From Methanosarcina spelaei (GTDB taxonomy: Archaea; Halobacteriota; Methanosarcinia; Methanosarcinales; Methanosarcinaceae), in assembly GCF_002287235.1 (NCBI RefSeq), contig NZ_LMVP01000190.1, positions 1 to 39,863 on the forward strand: a stretch of 39,863 nucleotides of DNA. Reading direction: 5' to 3'. Of this stretch, positions 7,507 to 17,366 are shown one piece after another. Positions within the stretch are counted from its first letter, which is position 1. Each line of letters starts with the position of its first letter. A program made the position numbers and the translations under genes. The notes below the pieces were generated by a model. It was not told the DNA's origin. It saw only the letters and a program-made list of their open reading frames with translations, and did no database searches.

Positions 7507-10500
7507 ATGGTAGACGTAGTTAAGGAATTGGAAGCCCTTAGGCAGAATTTGCTTGATCTGTCCCTTCGAAATAATCTTCTCAATTACCGCCCTTCCCAGA
7601 AGAGGACCATCTCGATTACAGGTAGGAAGCCAGAGGAAATTTACGCGCTCTTTGTTCTTCAGGAAAAATCAATGAGGTTCAGGGCAACAGCCCAGTTAAA
7701 AAAAGGCAGGAAAGCTGAAAATGAGGTTGAAGATGAAGCCTCAGAAAAGGAAAAACGGCTTTTGAAAACAATAGGAAATATTCTTGTCTCGGAAGATAAA
7801 CCTCAGACTTCCCGCTCCGAAACTTTTCTGGAAACCCCGGATGATATCGAAATTCTTGATAAAAAGCTTTTTTATGTTTTTAACCAGGCAAACTCCATAT
7901 TTGAAGAACAGGGATATCCTGTGCTCTATCTTGCGCTGGGTTTTCTGCAGTGGAGTGACAGCAGATCGACTATAAAATTCACGAAAGCCCCTCTGCTTCT
8001 TATTCCCGTTGAACTCAAACGCATAGGAAAAGGCCGAATTTTCAGTATACAGTGGACAGGAGACGAAATCTTCACTTCAATTACTCTCCAGGCAAAAATT
8101 AAAGAGTTTGGAATTGAGCTTCCTGAATTTGAAATGCCAGAGGATGCTGCAGGAGTAGAAAAATATTTCAGGGCTGTATCCAGAGAAATCCATGGAAAGA
8201 GAGACTGGAAGCTCCTGCCTGAGATCTGCCTTGATCTTTTTAATTTTAAGAAATTTGTTATGTATAAGGACCTGGACCCTGCAACCTGGCCTGAAGACAT
8301 GTCTCCTGCCAACCATCCATTGATCCAAAAAGTCTTTAATCCTGAAGACCCCAAATGTGAGATTTCCGGTTTCCTGGAAGAAGAAGTTGACCTGAAACTT
8401 CCAGTAAAGGACACTTACCAGATAATGGATGCCGATTCTTCCCAGATTGCAGTCATTGAAGATGTGAAAGCCGGGAAAGACCTGGTTGTTGAAGGGCCTC
8501 CAGGAACCGGCAAGTCCCAGACGATTGCAAATACAATTGCAGAACTTATAGCCCAGGGGAAAAGCGTACTTTTCGTAAGTGAAAAAATGGCTGCCCTTCA
8601 GGTTGTAAAAAGCAGGCTGGACTTTGCTGGCCTTGGAGAACTCTGCCTGGAGATTCACAGCAACCAGACCCGTAAAAAAGCCGTGCTTGAAGAACTGGAA
8701 AAGACCCTGAACCGCGAAGCTCCTGCCCCAGTACGTCCTGACAGGGATATTAATGAACTCGAAAAGTTAAAACATGAGCTCAACCAGTATGCACTGTCTC
8801 TTGGAGAACCTGCTGGAAAAATCTACCCAAGTCTCTATACTCTCTATGGTATAAGGGAAAAGACAAAGGCTTATTTTGAATCAAAAGGCCTGAAAATGCC
8901 CTTATATAAATTTCAAGAACCTGAAAGCTGGGATCCTGAAGCCTGGGCTAATGCAGAAGCTATTCTGGAAAAACTAAGTCCGATTCTTTCTTTTCTCGGT
9001 CCAGTCCGGAAAAATCTCTGGTACGGCTGCGATCCAGGGCTTGTACTGCCCTCGGATCTGGGAGAAATCGAAACTTTTACAGACGAATGCGCTGCGGCTT
9101 TTGAGACTCTCGAAGCAGCCATGAAAACCCTTAATGACCTTTCTGCAACCTCAAAGCCCGATACTCTCGAGGGAATTGCAACCGTAATTAATGCCGCAAA
9201 ATTCCTTGGAAACTCAAAACCCTTGCCTGAGAAAACTATTCAGAATTCGAAATGGGAACCCGAAAACTCAAAAAGCGAATCAGAAGCTCTGATTTCAAAA
9301 CTCAGAAAATACCTTGAGCTCAAAACTTTTGTGGACAAAACTTTTCGCCCTGAGATCTATGACCTTGATACTCCTGAATTCGAGGAACTTTCCGGTAGTC
9401 TCCTCAAACTTTTAAATTCGAAGTACAGGAAGCTCAAAAAAGAGATTTCAGCCTGTTATATCTCAAGAATGCCTTTCTGGGATAGTAAAATCCTGCTTGA
9501 CCTGAACAGCTTTTCAGAATATAAAACTCTAAGTCTGGAACTTGAAAATTCGAGTTCAGAAGGGAAGAAGTACTTTGGAGATTACTGGAAAGGTTTTGAA
9601 AGCAATCCTGCCCTGCTGGACGAGTACAGCCAATGGACAATTCTTTTCCGGCAGTACTTGAAAGAAGGCACTCTCACAGATAGGAGTTTCAGGCTTTTAG
9701 AAACCGGAATTGACAGCCTGGCCATCAAGTCTGCAGCCGACCATGTACTGACCGCAACGCAGGAGTTCCTGGAAGCATTTAAAAGAGTTGGAACTCGCAT
9801 AGGCGCAGATTTTGGAAAAATGTATCCAAAAGGCCTGGAAACTGCAAATCTAAATTCATTAAAAACCCAGGTAACCAGCTGGAAAAACGAGGCATCTTCC
9901 CTGGTGCTCTGGAGCCAGTATCTTGGTTATAGGCAGGCCTGTCTGGAAACAAAGGCAGCCCCGATAATTGAAGACCTTGAATCCGAAAAACTCGAAGTTT
10001 GTGATGCAATTCCTGCTTTTGAAGGCAACTACGCAGAGGTCTTGCTGAATCACGCCTTCAGAGAGAGACCTGCACTTTCAACTTTTATCCGGGAACTCCA
10101 CGAAGGCAAACTTGACAAGTTCAGAAAACTTGACAAAAAGGTCCTTCTGGAAAACAGAAAAAGGATAACATGTTCGGCTTATAAAGAAACCCCAAAATTG
10201 ACCTCAGGCGCGTCAAGAGCCTCGGAAGCGGGCATTTTGCTTAATGAGTTCAACAGGAAAAGGGGACATATGCCTATCCGTACCCTTATGAAAAAGGCAG
10301 GCGACCTGATCCAAAAAATCAAGCCATGTTTCCTGATGAGTCCACTCTCCATTGCCCAGTACCTTGATCCTAGAAGCACCCGTTTTGATGTGATTATCTT
10401 TGATGAAGCCAGCCAGGTCAGACCCGAAGATGCAGTTGGAGCTCTCCTGCGCGGAAAGCAGGTCGTAGTAATGGGAGACTCAAAACAACTTCCCCCAACC

Positions 10501-13191
10501 GATTTTTTTGATACCGTACTTGATTCTCCGGAAAGTGAGCCTGATGACTGTGTTACAGCCGGGGATATGGAGAGTATCCTGAATGTGTGCAAACGCAGTT
10601 TTCCGGTAAAGACCCTGCGCTGGCACTACAGGAGCAGGCATGAGTCCCTGATCGCAATCTCAAACCAGGAATTTTATGATAACCGTCTCTATGTTTATTC
10701 CTCACCCATGCAAAAGGACGAAAAACTCGGGCTGAAATTTATGCATCTTCCGGATGCGGTTTATGACAGAGGCAAAAGTGGAGTAAACCGGGTAGAGGCA
10801 AGAGCTATTGCAAGGGCGGTTTTCGAACAATTGAGCAGATATCCTGATAAAAGCCTGGGTGTCGGGACTTTCAATATAAAACAGCAGGAAGCTATTCAGA
10901 AAGAAATCGAGGCTCTACTTAAAGAAAATCCTGGACTTGATCTTAATTCGGGAAACGGAAAAGGTGAACACTTCTTTGTTAAGAATCTTGAGACCATCCA
11001 GGGCGATGAAAGGGATGTTATACTGTTGAGTGTAGGCTTTGGCTTTGACGGCAACCGAAAGCTTTCCCTTAACTTCGGCCCGCTTAATCGTGAGGGAGGG
11101 GAAAGGCGTCTGAATGTTCTTATCACAAGGGCCAGAGAAAAATGCGTTGTTTTTGCAAATTTTACATCAAGGGACCTGAAACTTGATGAAAACTCACCTT
11201 TCGGGCTTCGGGCACTTAAGGCTTTCCTTGAGTTTGCAGAGAGTGGCAGGCTTCCCTTACCTGCATACATTAGAGAAAAACTCGATTCACCTTTTGAAGA
11301 GACAGTTTACGATTTCCTGGTAGAAAACGGCTGCGAAGTCCACAGGCAGATCGGCTGTGCAGGGTACAAACTTGACCTTGCAGTTCCTGACCCATCCCAT
11401 CCAGGGAGGTACTTGCTTGGAATTGAGTGCGATGGAGCAAGCTATTATTCTCTGCATGTCGCACGGGACCGCGACCGCCTGCGCCAGCAGGTGCTTGAAG
11501 GGTTGGGTTGGAAAATTTACCGGGTATGGTCAACGGACTGGTACTTACATCCGAAAGAGAGCAGGGAAAAGCTGCTTAAGGTTGTGAAAATAACTGTAAA
11601 ACAGGCAAAAGTGCAGGCAAAAAACGATATAGTATCCGAAACTTCAAGGATTAAAGATCCTTCTGCCTGGGCTGAGTGTGTGAATCGAAGTCCTGTAGGT
11701 AGGCCTTCCGGAAAATTTTCCAGTTATCCTGCAAATCAGGTTTTGTCCCCAGTTCCTGCTTTGCCTGCAATGAATGCGGAGAGTAAAGACGGAGATGAAT
11801 TCGAAGGTGGGGATGAATTTGAAAATCAATTTTATAATAGATCCTGTTTTTCGGAAACTTTTGATGCTGAACTTCTTCCAGAGCCCTCCTTTGAAGTCGA
11901 AGCTGAAGAGCCTTATCCAGTTTTTAAACTGGAGGAAGGACTTACAACCTTCTCAGATATAGATTTCCTTCCAGAAATGGATATAAGAGCCAGGTCAATG
12001 GCTCTGGTAGCCGATGAAAATTCCTGCAAGAAGCCTGTAAGAAGATCAAAAAAATCAAAGATCCTCAAGTTCAGTGTAGATTCCCGCTATAAGGGAAACA
12101 AAGCCAAACTGATACCTGAACCAGAACCTGAGAAAATGAGTTTTTATCAGGCTTATCCTGAGATCGACTTCAGTGCAGTCCGTGAAAATAAGAAAAAACG
12201 CAGGCGACTTAATGAGTTTGCGTACATTTACGGCTCAGAAAGCTATTTTGAATCCGAGCCGGAATTCGAGGAAGAAGATTATGCAGATGGAAATAACAGT
12301 TACCCAGGGACATGGGACTCAGAAACTCAAAGTGAGCATGAAGCCGAGCCTGCAATTGAGCACGAAATAAAAAGGAAAACTGAAACCCGGTTAACTGAGC
12401 CTGCTCTCGGACATACGTTTGAAATCGAGGCCAGAACTCCAAAGACACCCCTATCTTTAATCCCGGCTGAAAAAACAGGGAAATTCTCTGAAAAACCTGG
12501 TATCGAAAGCTCCTTAGAACTCAGAGCCTGTAATACAGGGCCCGGAATTGTCGAAATCCTGGAAATTCCAGGAAAAAAGTCTGAACCGGATAATTCAAAA
12601 AAAGAAGATGAAAAGCTATCCGAAAAAACCAGTTCATTTGAAGCTTCCGTACCTCTTTACCAGGCCTGTCTTTCCTCAGGACTTACGAAAACCAGTGATC
12701 TTTCTGAGGTTTCGGATAAGCAGCTTGAAGAGGCAATTCTGCGAATTGTAGCGTGTGAAGGTCCCATTCACGCGCAACTCCTGCAGCAGCGAATAAAATC
12801 GAATACAGGAGTTTCCCGTATGCTCGGAAAAACCAAGCAGCGCATAGTTGATGTTGCAGCTCTTGCCGAAAGTTCTGGGAAAATCAGGGTCAAAGGTGAG
12901 TTCTACTGGCCGGTTTCGGAACCTGCCTGTCTTCTGCGCAGACGTGAGGGAGACGAATTTGCAAAAATCGAGTGGATCTGTGATGAGGAAATAAAAGAAG
13001 CTATCCGTTTTGTGCTATACAACCAGTATTCAACTCCTCTTGAAGATCTTATTGTCCAGACTTCGAGAGTGTTAGGGATAAAAACCACACGTCGAAACAC
13101 AAAGGAACGAATCGAAAAGCTTGTACAGGCAGGAATAAAGAATGAGGAGCTAACTATCATGCCTAATGAAATGATTTATTTCTTTGAATAA
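7507..13191 (+). CDS. DUF4011 SF1 helicase with PD-(D/E)XK nuclease and DUF3320-like domains
   Basis: A protein of about 1,894 residues. An N-terminal DUF4011-type region opens with LRQNLLDLSLRNNLLNYRP. The SF1 helicase motifs follow: Walker A GPPGTGKS at 330-337, motif II DEAS at 966, motif III MGDSKQLPP at 989, ETIQGDERDVILLS at 1162 and NVLITRAR at 1203. Motifs I and II are over 600 residues apart, so a long helical insert sits inside the motor. Residues 1260-1342 look like a Vsr/MTES_1575-type PD-(D/E)XK nuclease (FEETVYDFL, KLDLAV, GIECDG, then GWKIYRVWSTDW). About 400 acidic, repetitive residues follow, then a DUF3320-like end (1738-1805). This architecture is known from large helicases of prokaryotic genomes, some in defence islands; the role here is inferred. 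The ATG at 7507 is preferred over GTG at 7492, without a strong ribosome binding site. Confidence 0.88.
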   Translation: MVDVVKELEALRQNLLDLSLRNNLLNYRPSQKRTISITGRKPEEIYALFVLQEKSMRFRATAQLKKGRKAENEVEDEASEKEKRLLKTIGNILVSEDKPQTSRSETFLETPDDIEILDKKLFYVFNQANSIFEEQGYPVLYLALGFLQWSDSRSTIKFTKAPLLLIPVELKRIGKGRIFSIQWTGDEIFTSITLQAKIKEFGIELPEFEMPEDAAGVEKYFRAVSREIHGKRDWKLLPEICLDLFNFKKFVMYKDLDPATWPEDMSPANHPLIQKVFNPEDPKCEISGFLEEEVDLKLPVKDTYQIMDADSSQIAVIEDVKAGKDLVVEGPPGTGKSQTIANTIAELIAQGKSVLFVSEKMAALQVVKSRLDFAGLGELCLEIHSNQTRKKAVLEELEKTLNREAPAPVRPDRDINELEKLKHELNQYALSLGEPAGKIYPSLYTLYGIREKTKAYFESKGLKMPLYKFQEPESWDPEAWANAEAILEKLSPILSFLGPVRKNLWYGCDPGLVLPSDLGEIETFTDECAAAFETLEAAMKTLNDLSATSKPDTLEGIATVINAAKFLGNSKPLPEKTIQNSKWEPENSKSESEALISKLRKYLELKTFVDKTFRPEIYDLDTPEFEELSGSLLKLLNSKYRKLKKEISACYISRMPFWDSKILLDLNSFSEYKTLSLELENSSSEGKKYFGDYWKGFESNPALLDEYSQWTILFRQYLKEGTLTDRSFRLLETGIDSLAIKSAADHVLTATQEFLEAFKRVGTRIGADFGKMYPKGLETANLNSLKTQVTSWKNEASSLVLWSQYLGYRQACLETKAAPIIEDLESEKLEVCDAIPAFEGNYAEVLLNHAFRERPALSTFIRELHEGKLDKFRKLDKKVLLENRKRITCSAYKETPKLTSGASRASEAGILLNEFNRKRGHMPIRTLMKKAGDLIQKIKPCFLMSPLSIAQYLDPRSTRFDVIIFDEASQVRPEDAVGALLRGKQVVVMGDSKQLPPTDFFDTVLDSPESEPDDCVTAGDMESILNVCKRSFPVKTLRWHYRSRHESLIAISNQEFYDNRLYVYSSPMQKDEKLGLKFMHLPDAVYDRGKSGVNRVEARAIARAVFEQLSRYPDKSLGVGTFNIKQQEAIQKEIEALLKENPGLDLNSGNGKGEHFFVKNLETIQGDERDVILLSVGFGFDGNRKLSLNFGPLNREGGERRLNVLITRAREKCVVFANFTSRDLKLDENSPFGLRALKAFLEFAESGRLPLPAYIREKLDSPFEETVYDFLVENGCEVHRQIGCAGYKLDLAVPDPSHPGRYLLGIECDGASYYSLHVARDRDRLRQQVLEGLGWKIYRVWSTDWYLHPKESREKLLKVVKITVKQAKVQAKNDIVSETSRIKDPSAWAECVNRSPVGRPSGKFSSYPANQVLSPVPALPAMNAESKDGDEFEGGDEFENQFYNRSCFSETFDAELLPEPSFEVEAEEPYPVFKLEEGLTTFSDIDFLPEMDIRARSMALVADENSCKKPVRRSKKSKILKFSVDSRYKGNKAKLIPEPEPEKMSFYQAYPEIDFSAVRENKKKRRRLNEFAYIYGSESYFESEPEFEEEDYADGNNSYPGTWDSETQSEHEAEPAIEHEIKRKTETRLTEPALGHTFEIEARTPKTPLSLIPAEKTGKFSEKPGIESSLELRACNTGPGIVEILEIPGKKSEPDNSKKEDEKLSEKTSSFEASVPLYQACLSSGLTKTSDLSEVSDKQLEEAILRIVACEGPIHAQLLQQRIKSNTGVSRMLGKTKQRIVDVAALAESSGKIRVKGEFYWPVSEPACLLRRREGDEFAKIEWICDEEIKEAIRFVLYNQYSTPLEDLIVQTSRVLGIKTTRRNTKERIEKLVQAGIKNEELTIMPNEMIYFFE

Positions 13192-13315
13192 ATTAAGTTT
13201 TTCAGAAAATTGAAATTTCTAAAGACTATCGTTTTTAAAAAGCTTATTATCTGTTTCATTGCCGTTTCATTGCCCGTTTCATTGTCCGTTCTATTTTCTA
13301 TTCTTATTTCCATGC

Positions 13316-13508
13316 TTCGATTTAATGTTTCGATTTAATGTTTCGATTTAATGTTTCGATTTAATGTTTGGTTTAATGTGTTTTGATTTAATGTTTATGT
13401 TTCTCATTTTTTATCATATTCTCATTTTTTTCATGTTCTCATTTTTTTCATATTCTCATTTTTTTCATATTCTCGTTTCTTTTTCGTATTCTCGTTTCTT
13501 TTTCATAT
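13316..13508. repeat. Two adjacent T-rich tandem repeat arrays
   Basis: Four exact copies of TTCGATTTAATGT (13-bp unit, 13316-13367) plus degenerate copies are followed by five or six copies of a 17-19 bp unit of the form TTCTCATTTTTTTCATA (about 13401-13508). They follow the helicase gene, and T-rich runs here could end its transcript. Confidence 0.88.
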
Positions 13509-13841
13509 TTCTAGTTTTTCGTTTTTCCCTACTGTGTTAGTTTTATATACTTTACAATTTTCTGACATTGAAATTTTCGACTCGATAACAAAATGTATAA
13601 TCTCGTCTCAATAACCAAAGATGTTATTTTAGCAAAAGTAATTTTTGCGAGATTATAATTAAACCTTAACTTTTATATGAGAGTAATTTTATTTCTTTTT
13701 AGATAATTTTAATGAGAGACTTTTGGTAAAGTTAAAGATTGTTTTTACGCCAGTAATCTTTATTTAGGTTTATTTTATAGAACAAGAAGCTTCGGAGATA
13801 ATAGATAAATTAGTTTGAAAACATAAAAATCAAACTGCAAG
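13509..13841. other. AT-rich spacer
   Basis: No coding frame or RNA gene is seen. The stretch is AT-rich, with several TATA-like boxes, ahead of the element remnant that starts near 13842. Confidence 0.4.
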
Positions 13842-14102
13842 CGGTAACCCTACCCTTAAGGATGAGGCATGCTTCAGGTTGCCCGCCCTGTTACTTGGAG
13901 ACAAATGATAAGTACCCTTTAACAAAGTTTCTTTAACATCAGTGATTGAAATTTTGACCTCGGTTTTCTATCCGATTTACGATCTCTATAAAAGGAAGCT
14001 ATGGTTTAGATATTTGAAGAGAAAAACAAAGAGGCAAGAGTTCACTTCATCCTCGGCCTTAAAGTTGGGTATTCGTGACCCTCTGCGCTTCCGTTGTAAT
14101 AA
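13842..14102. mobile_element. Remnant or short derivative of an IS200/IS605-type element
   Basis: The segment 14064-14102 (GTTGGGTATTCGTGACCCTC, then TGCGCTTCCGTTGTAATAA) matches, at nearly every base, the reverse complement of 39810-39848 at the end of the window, where it is preceded by a perfect GC-rich hairpin. Such a hairpin followed by TTCGTGACC-like sequence is typical of right ends of IS200/IS605-type (TnpB) elements. At 13848-13867 lies an imperfect palindrome (CCCTACCCTTAAGGATGAGG) beside a GC-rich patch that stands out from its AT-rich surroundings; it may be the other end. If so, this is a 260-bp element with no transposase gene. The right end is well supported by the second copy; the left end is a guess. 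Confidence 0.5.
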
Positions 14103-14318
14103 GTTTTATAGAAACTTTGACTCGGCTTAAAAACATATTTAGCTTAAAAATATAGTTATAAAAAGGTTTTATTTCAATCCGTTTCCAATCTCAAATCAAA
14201 TTTTCCTCTATTATTGAAACTAGATCTAAATTAAATTCTGATGAATATTCGTATAGTTTCTGAATCCTTAAGTTGCAATTTTATTGATAAAATGAAACAC
14301 TTTAGGAGAAAACGGCAA

Positions 14319-15260
14319 ATGTCTGATAAACTGGATCTCTCAATTGTAATCCCGGTTTTCAATGAAGGTGAAAACGTAGGGGAACTATATAATCAATTGA
14401 ATGTGGTTCTTTCCAGGCTTGGAAAGACATCTGAGATCATTTTCGTAGATGATGGGTCTATAGATGATACTTTAAAGAAGTTAAAGGCAATTAAAGATAA
14501 CAGAGTTAAGATTGTAGGATTTCAGAGGAATTATGGAAAAGCTGCGGCTCTCTCCTGCGGATTCAAGAAATCACAGGGAGATTTTGTTATTACCATGGAC
14601 GGAGATTTACAGGACGACCCTAAAGAAATCCCGAGATTTTTTGAAAAATTAGAAGAATATGATATGGTTTCAGGCTGGAAGAGTAAAAGACAGGACCCTA
14701 TATCAAAGACTATTCCTTCAAAGTTTTTCAATGCATTGACTCGATATATCACAGGAGTCAAAATTCACGACTTCAACTGTGGATTCAAAGGTTATAGAAA
14801 CTATGTCGTAAACAATGTAAGACTATATGGAGAATTTCATCGCTATATTCCAGCTCTAGCTCACTGGAGAGGATACACTGTTGGAGAAATCGAAGTCGAA
14901 CACCATCCCAGAATACATGGAAAATCAAAATATGGAGTTGAAAGGCTTTTTAAAGGCTTTCTGGATCTGATTACAGTCACATTCTTGAACCTATACAAGA
15001 AAAGACCCCTTCATATCTTTGGAGGTATGGGCCTCTTATTAATATTCTCAGCAGTAATTATAAACCTGCACCTTGTCTCTCTATGGCTCAGGGGCATCAG
15101 GATAGGAGACAGACCTCTGTTGATGTTGAGCATATTAATCACGGTTCTTGGAGCTCAATTCATATCCCTTGGCCTTATAGGAGAACTGATCACAAATTCG
15201 AGAAACAATGACGACTATATTATAAAGTACGATAGTTATGAACTGGAAAACGGCATGTAA
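14319..15260 (+). CDS. GT2 glycosyltransferase, dolichol-phosphate sugar synthase-like
   Basis: A 313-residue family 2 glycosyltransferase with a GT-A fold: LSIVIPVFNEGENV at 7-20, VDDGS at 43-47, and the metal-binding MDGDLQDD at 93-100. Two transmembrane helices close the protein (about 225-250 and 265-290), as in GtrB/ArnC-like and dolichol-phosphate mannosyltransferase relatives. It likely moves a sugar from a nucleotide donor onto a polyprenyl phosphate at the inner face of the membrane. I chose ATG 14319 because AGGAGA lies nine bases upstream and the fold starts right after it; an ATG at 14241 would add 26 unlikely residues. The stop overlaps the next gene by 23 bp, so the two are translationally coupled. 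Confidence 0.92.
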   Translation: MSDKLDLSIVIPVFNEGENVGELYNQLNVVLSRLGKTSEIIFVDDGSIDDTLKKLKAIKDNRVKIVGFQRNYGKAAALSCGFKKSQGDFVITMDGDLQDDPKEIPRFFEKLEEYDMVSGWKSKRQDPISKTIPSKFFNALTRYITGVKIHDFNCGFKGYRNYVVNNVRLYGEFHRYIPALAHWRGYTVGEIEVEHHPRIHGKSKYGVERLFKGFLDLITVTFLNLYKKRPLHIFGGMGLLLIFSAVIINLHLVSLWLRGIRIGDRPLLMLSILITVLGAQFISLGLIGELITNSRNNDDYIIKYDSYELENGM

Positions 15261-16131
15261 AATCATTGTCACTTCGGGTTTAATGCTTTACCTCATAGCC
15301 AAACTTGACCTGAGGACAATCTACGAGACTTTTACCCAGATGAATCTGGCGTTGCTTTCTCTCTCATTACCTTTTATTGTTCTGATGTACCTGATGAAAG
15401 GGATAAAATGGCAGGCTCTGCTCAGTTGTATAAATGTTCAAATCCCAGTAAAACGATCACTTGAAATAATATTGATAGGTAATTTTTACGGAGCTCTTAC
15501 TCCAGGCAGGGCAGGAGAAGTTTCAAGAGCTTTTTACTTAGATGCTGAGAGCTCCAGAAGCATACCAACCGTAGTAATGGACAGAGTTATAGATATGATC
15601 TGTCTTCTGGTTTTAAGTGTACTATCCATAGTTTTCTTTTTCAAAGATAGAAATTTAGTCTATATAATGACGCCGATGATAATGATTTTTATCGCTGGCA
15701 TGTTCGTTATCACAAATGAAAAGGTCGTAACTCTTATTTTCGGGTTATTTTCTAAAAAAAGCGAATTCAAAGAAAATTATATTAAAACAATAAAAGAGAT
15801 TACTCGAAATAAAAAAGCTATTTTTTCTGTTTCTGCATTAACTCTTGTATATTATTTACTGAATCTACTTGTATACTGGATAGTTATAAAATCCTTAAAT
15901 CCCGAATTAAACGGTTTGTTGACATTTTCCCTTCCAATAGTAGTAGTTTTGGGAAATTTTCCAATTTCAATATCAGGATTTGGAGTTAGAGAATTTGTAA
16001 GCGTCACTATATTCAAGTTGTTGAATGAAAGTTCTGCATATGGATTTTCCTGCTCTATAGTTCTATATCTCTTAACTACACTATTACCAGCAGTATTTGG
16101 GTTCATGCTCACTTTAAGAAAAAAGCCCTAA
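15238..16131 (+). CDS. Flippase-like membrane protein (lysylphosphatidylglycerol synthase TM / AglD-type, UPF0104)
   Basis: A 297-residue integral membrane protein with about eight hydrophobic helices. Recognisable family features are YLMKGIKWQALL near residue 52, GNFYGALTPGRAGEVSRAF near 81-99 and a VVMDRVIDMICLL helix. This is the lysylphosphatidylglycerol synthase transmembrane (UPF0104, COG0392) group, whose archaeal members are linked to lipid-linked sugar assembly and protein glycosylation. It overlaps the upstream glycosyltransferase by 23 bp, a pairing that is common and suggests that one loads a sugar on the lipid and the other handles the product. No aminoacyl-transferase domain is attached, so it is not a full MprF. 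Confidence 0.85.
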   Translation: MNWKTACKIIVTSGLMLYLIAKLDLRTIYETFTQMNLALLSLSLPFIVLMYLMKGIKWQALLSCINVQIPVKRSLEIILIGNFYGALTPGRAGEVSRAFYLDAESSRSIPTVVMDRVIDMICLLVLSVLSIVFFFKDRNLVYIMTPMIMIFIAGMFVITNEKVVTLIFGLFSKKSEFKENYIKTIKEITRNKKAIFSVSALTLVYYLLNLLVYWIVIKSLNPELNGLLTFSLPIVVVLGNFPISISGFGVREFVSVTIFKLLNESSAYGFSCSIVLYLLTTLLPAVFGFMLTLRKKP

Positions 16132-16286
16132 AATTTCAAGACATATTGAACTGTTATAAAAAGGGTATCGAGAACGTGTTAAGAAAAAATACTGAAAAAG
16201 GGAATTGAATAAGGATAGATATTGAGGATAGAGTTGGGGAATTAAAGATGGAATTAACGAATTAAAGACGGACATTGAGGATGGAT

Positions 16287-16538
16287 CTCACTTTCCGCAG
16301 ATGTCTTCAAAAAAATAACATTTTTCCTGCTATCGTTTTTGGAAAAATTATTCTAAAATTTGCATTTATCATCTCAACTGAAACCTAGGAAAATAGTTGC
16401 TGGAAGTTTTCAATGAAGGCAAAAGGTCGAAAATTTGGGAAAATTTCAAAAGCACACTTTTGAGTAACAAGGACGATTTTCAGAGAAAACGATAGCAAGA
16501 AAAATTATGAAAATTGAAAGGACATCTGCGGAAAGTCT
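16287..16538. mobile_element. MITE-like element, copy 1 of the ACTTTCCGCAGATGT family
   Basis: Perfect 16-bp terminal inverted repeats: ACTTTCCGCAGATGTC (16290-16305) and its complement (16521-16536). The pairing continues imperfectly inward (TGCTATCGTTTT on the left, AAAACGATAGCA on the right). GATGGAT flanks both sides (16280-16286 and 16539-16545), a candidate target duplication. No coding frame lies inside. A second element with the same ends lies at 30020-30161. It sits between the flippase-like gene and the methyltransferase gene. Confidence 0.8.
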
Positions 16539-16685
16539 GATGGATAGGTTGAATACGAATATTAAGAATTAAGTCAAAGTAACTGACAAGAATTCAAAAT
16601 AACCGGGCTATTAAGAATAAAAAATTAAAACTGAATATTAAGAAGAAATAAAACTAAAAACGCATTTTAATATAGGTGTGGCTAG

Positions 16686-17270
16686 ATGGACCAGAACCAG
16701 AGTAGAAATTACAAAAAATACAACTCTAAAAATCCGCTGATGGGTATAGTGATATCCAATTTTATGAATAACTTAAAGGAAGCTTCCGCTACTTTAAAAA
16801 ATATAAATAGTGTTATTGATATAGGCTGTGGGGAAGGATTTGTTATTAATTGCCTTGATTATCCGAAAATAACAGGCGTTGATATCTCCAGGAATGCTTT
16901 GAGAATTGCAAAGGAGAAAAATCCAGAATGTGAATTTTGTTCAGGCAGCATATATGAAATTTCGTTTAAAGAAAACAGTTTTGATCTTGTTATAGCAACC
17001 GAAGTACTGGAACACCTTGAAAGACCTGATTTAGCTCTTCGGGAAATAAGACGAATAACTAAAAATTACTGTATTCTTAGTGTTCCCAATGAACCTTATT
17101 TCCGTGCAATGAACTTTTTTAGGGGTAAAAACTTAGCACGTCTGGGGAATGACCCTGAACATGTCCAGAATTGGAGTTCAGGAAAGTTCGTGAGTTTAAT
17201 AGATACTTATTTCGATGTGCTGGAAGTTCGAAGACCATTTCCCTGGACTATGGTTCTGTGCAAAAAGTAA
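16686..17270 (+). CDS. Class I SAM-dependent methyltransferase
   Basis: A 194-residue methyltransferase of the Methyltransf_11 type. Motif I is DIGCGEG at 45-51, an acidic residue follows in GVDIS, and motif IV-V reads FDLVIATEVLEHLERP. The small size and lack of a second domain fit methylation of a small molecule, a sugar or a lipid-linked precursor. Its place between a flippase-like gene and a large envelope membrane protein suggests a role in glycan or lipid modification; that is inference. AGGTG lies eight bases before the ATG. The spacer to the preceding gene is over 500 bp and carries an inserted MITE, so it probably has its own promoter. Confidence 0.88.
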   Translation: MDQNQSRNYKKYNSKNPLMGIVISNFMNNLKEASATLKNINSVIDIGCGEGFVINCLDYPKITGVDISRNALRIAKEKNPECEFCSGSIYEISFKENSFDLVIATEVLEHLERPDLALREIRRITKNYCILSVPNEPYFRAMNFFRGKNLARLGNDPEHVQNWSSGKFVSLIDTYFDVLEVRRPFPWTMVLCKK

Positions 17271-17366
17271 GTATTAACATTTACTTTTTATTAATATTCA
17301 CTTATCATTCTAGATTTATTTTAAAAAGATTAATAATAAATGTTCAGAAAGACGGGAGATAATTTC

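Noticed and set aside
13942-14130. 62-codon frame as a gene
   Set aside because: It runs through the IS-end motif shared with 39810-39848 and has no ribosome binding site, so it is chance coding in element DNA.
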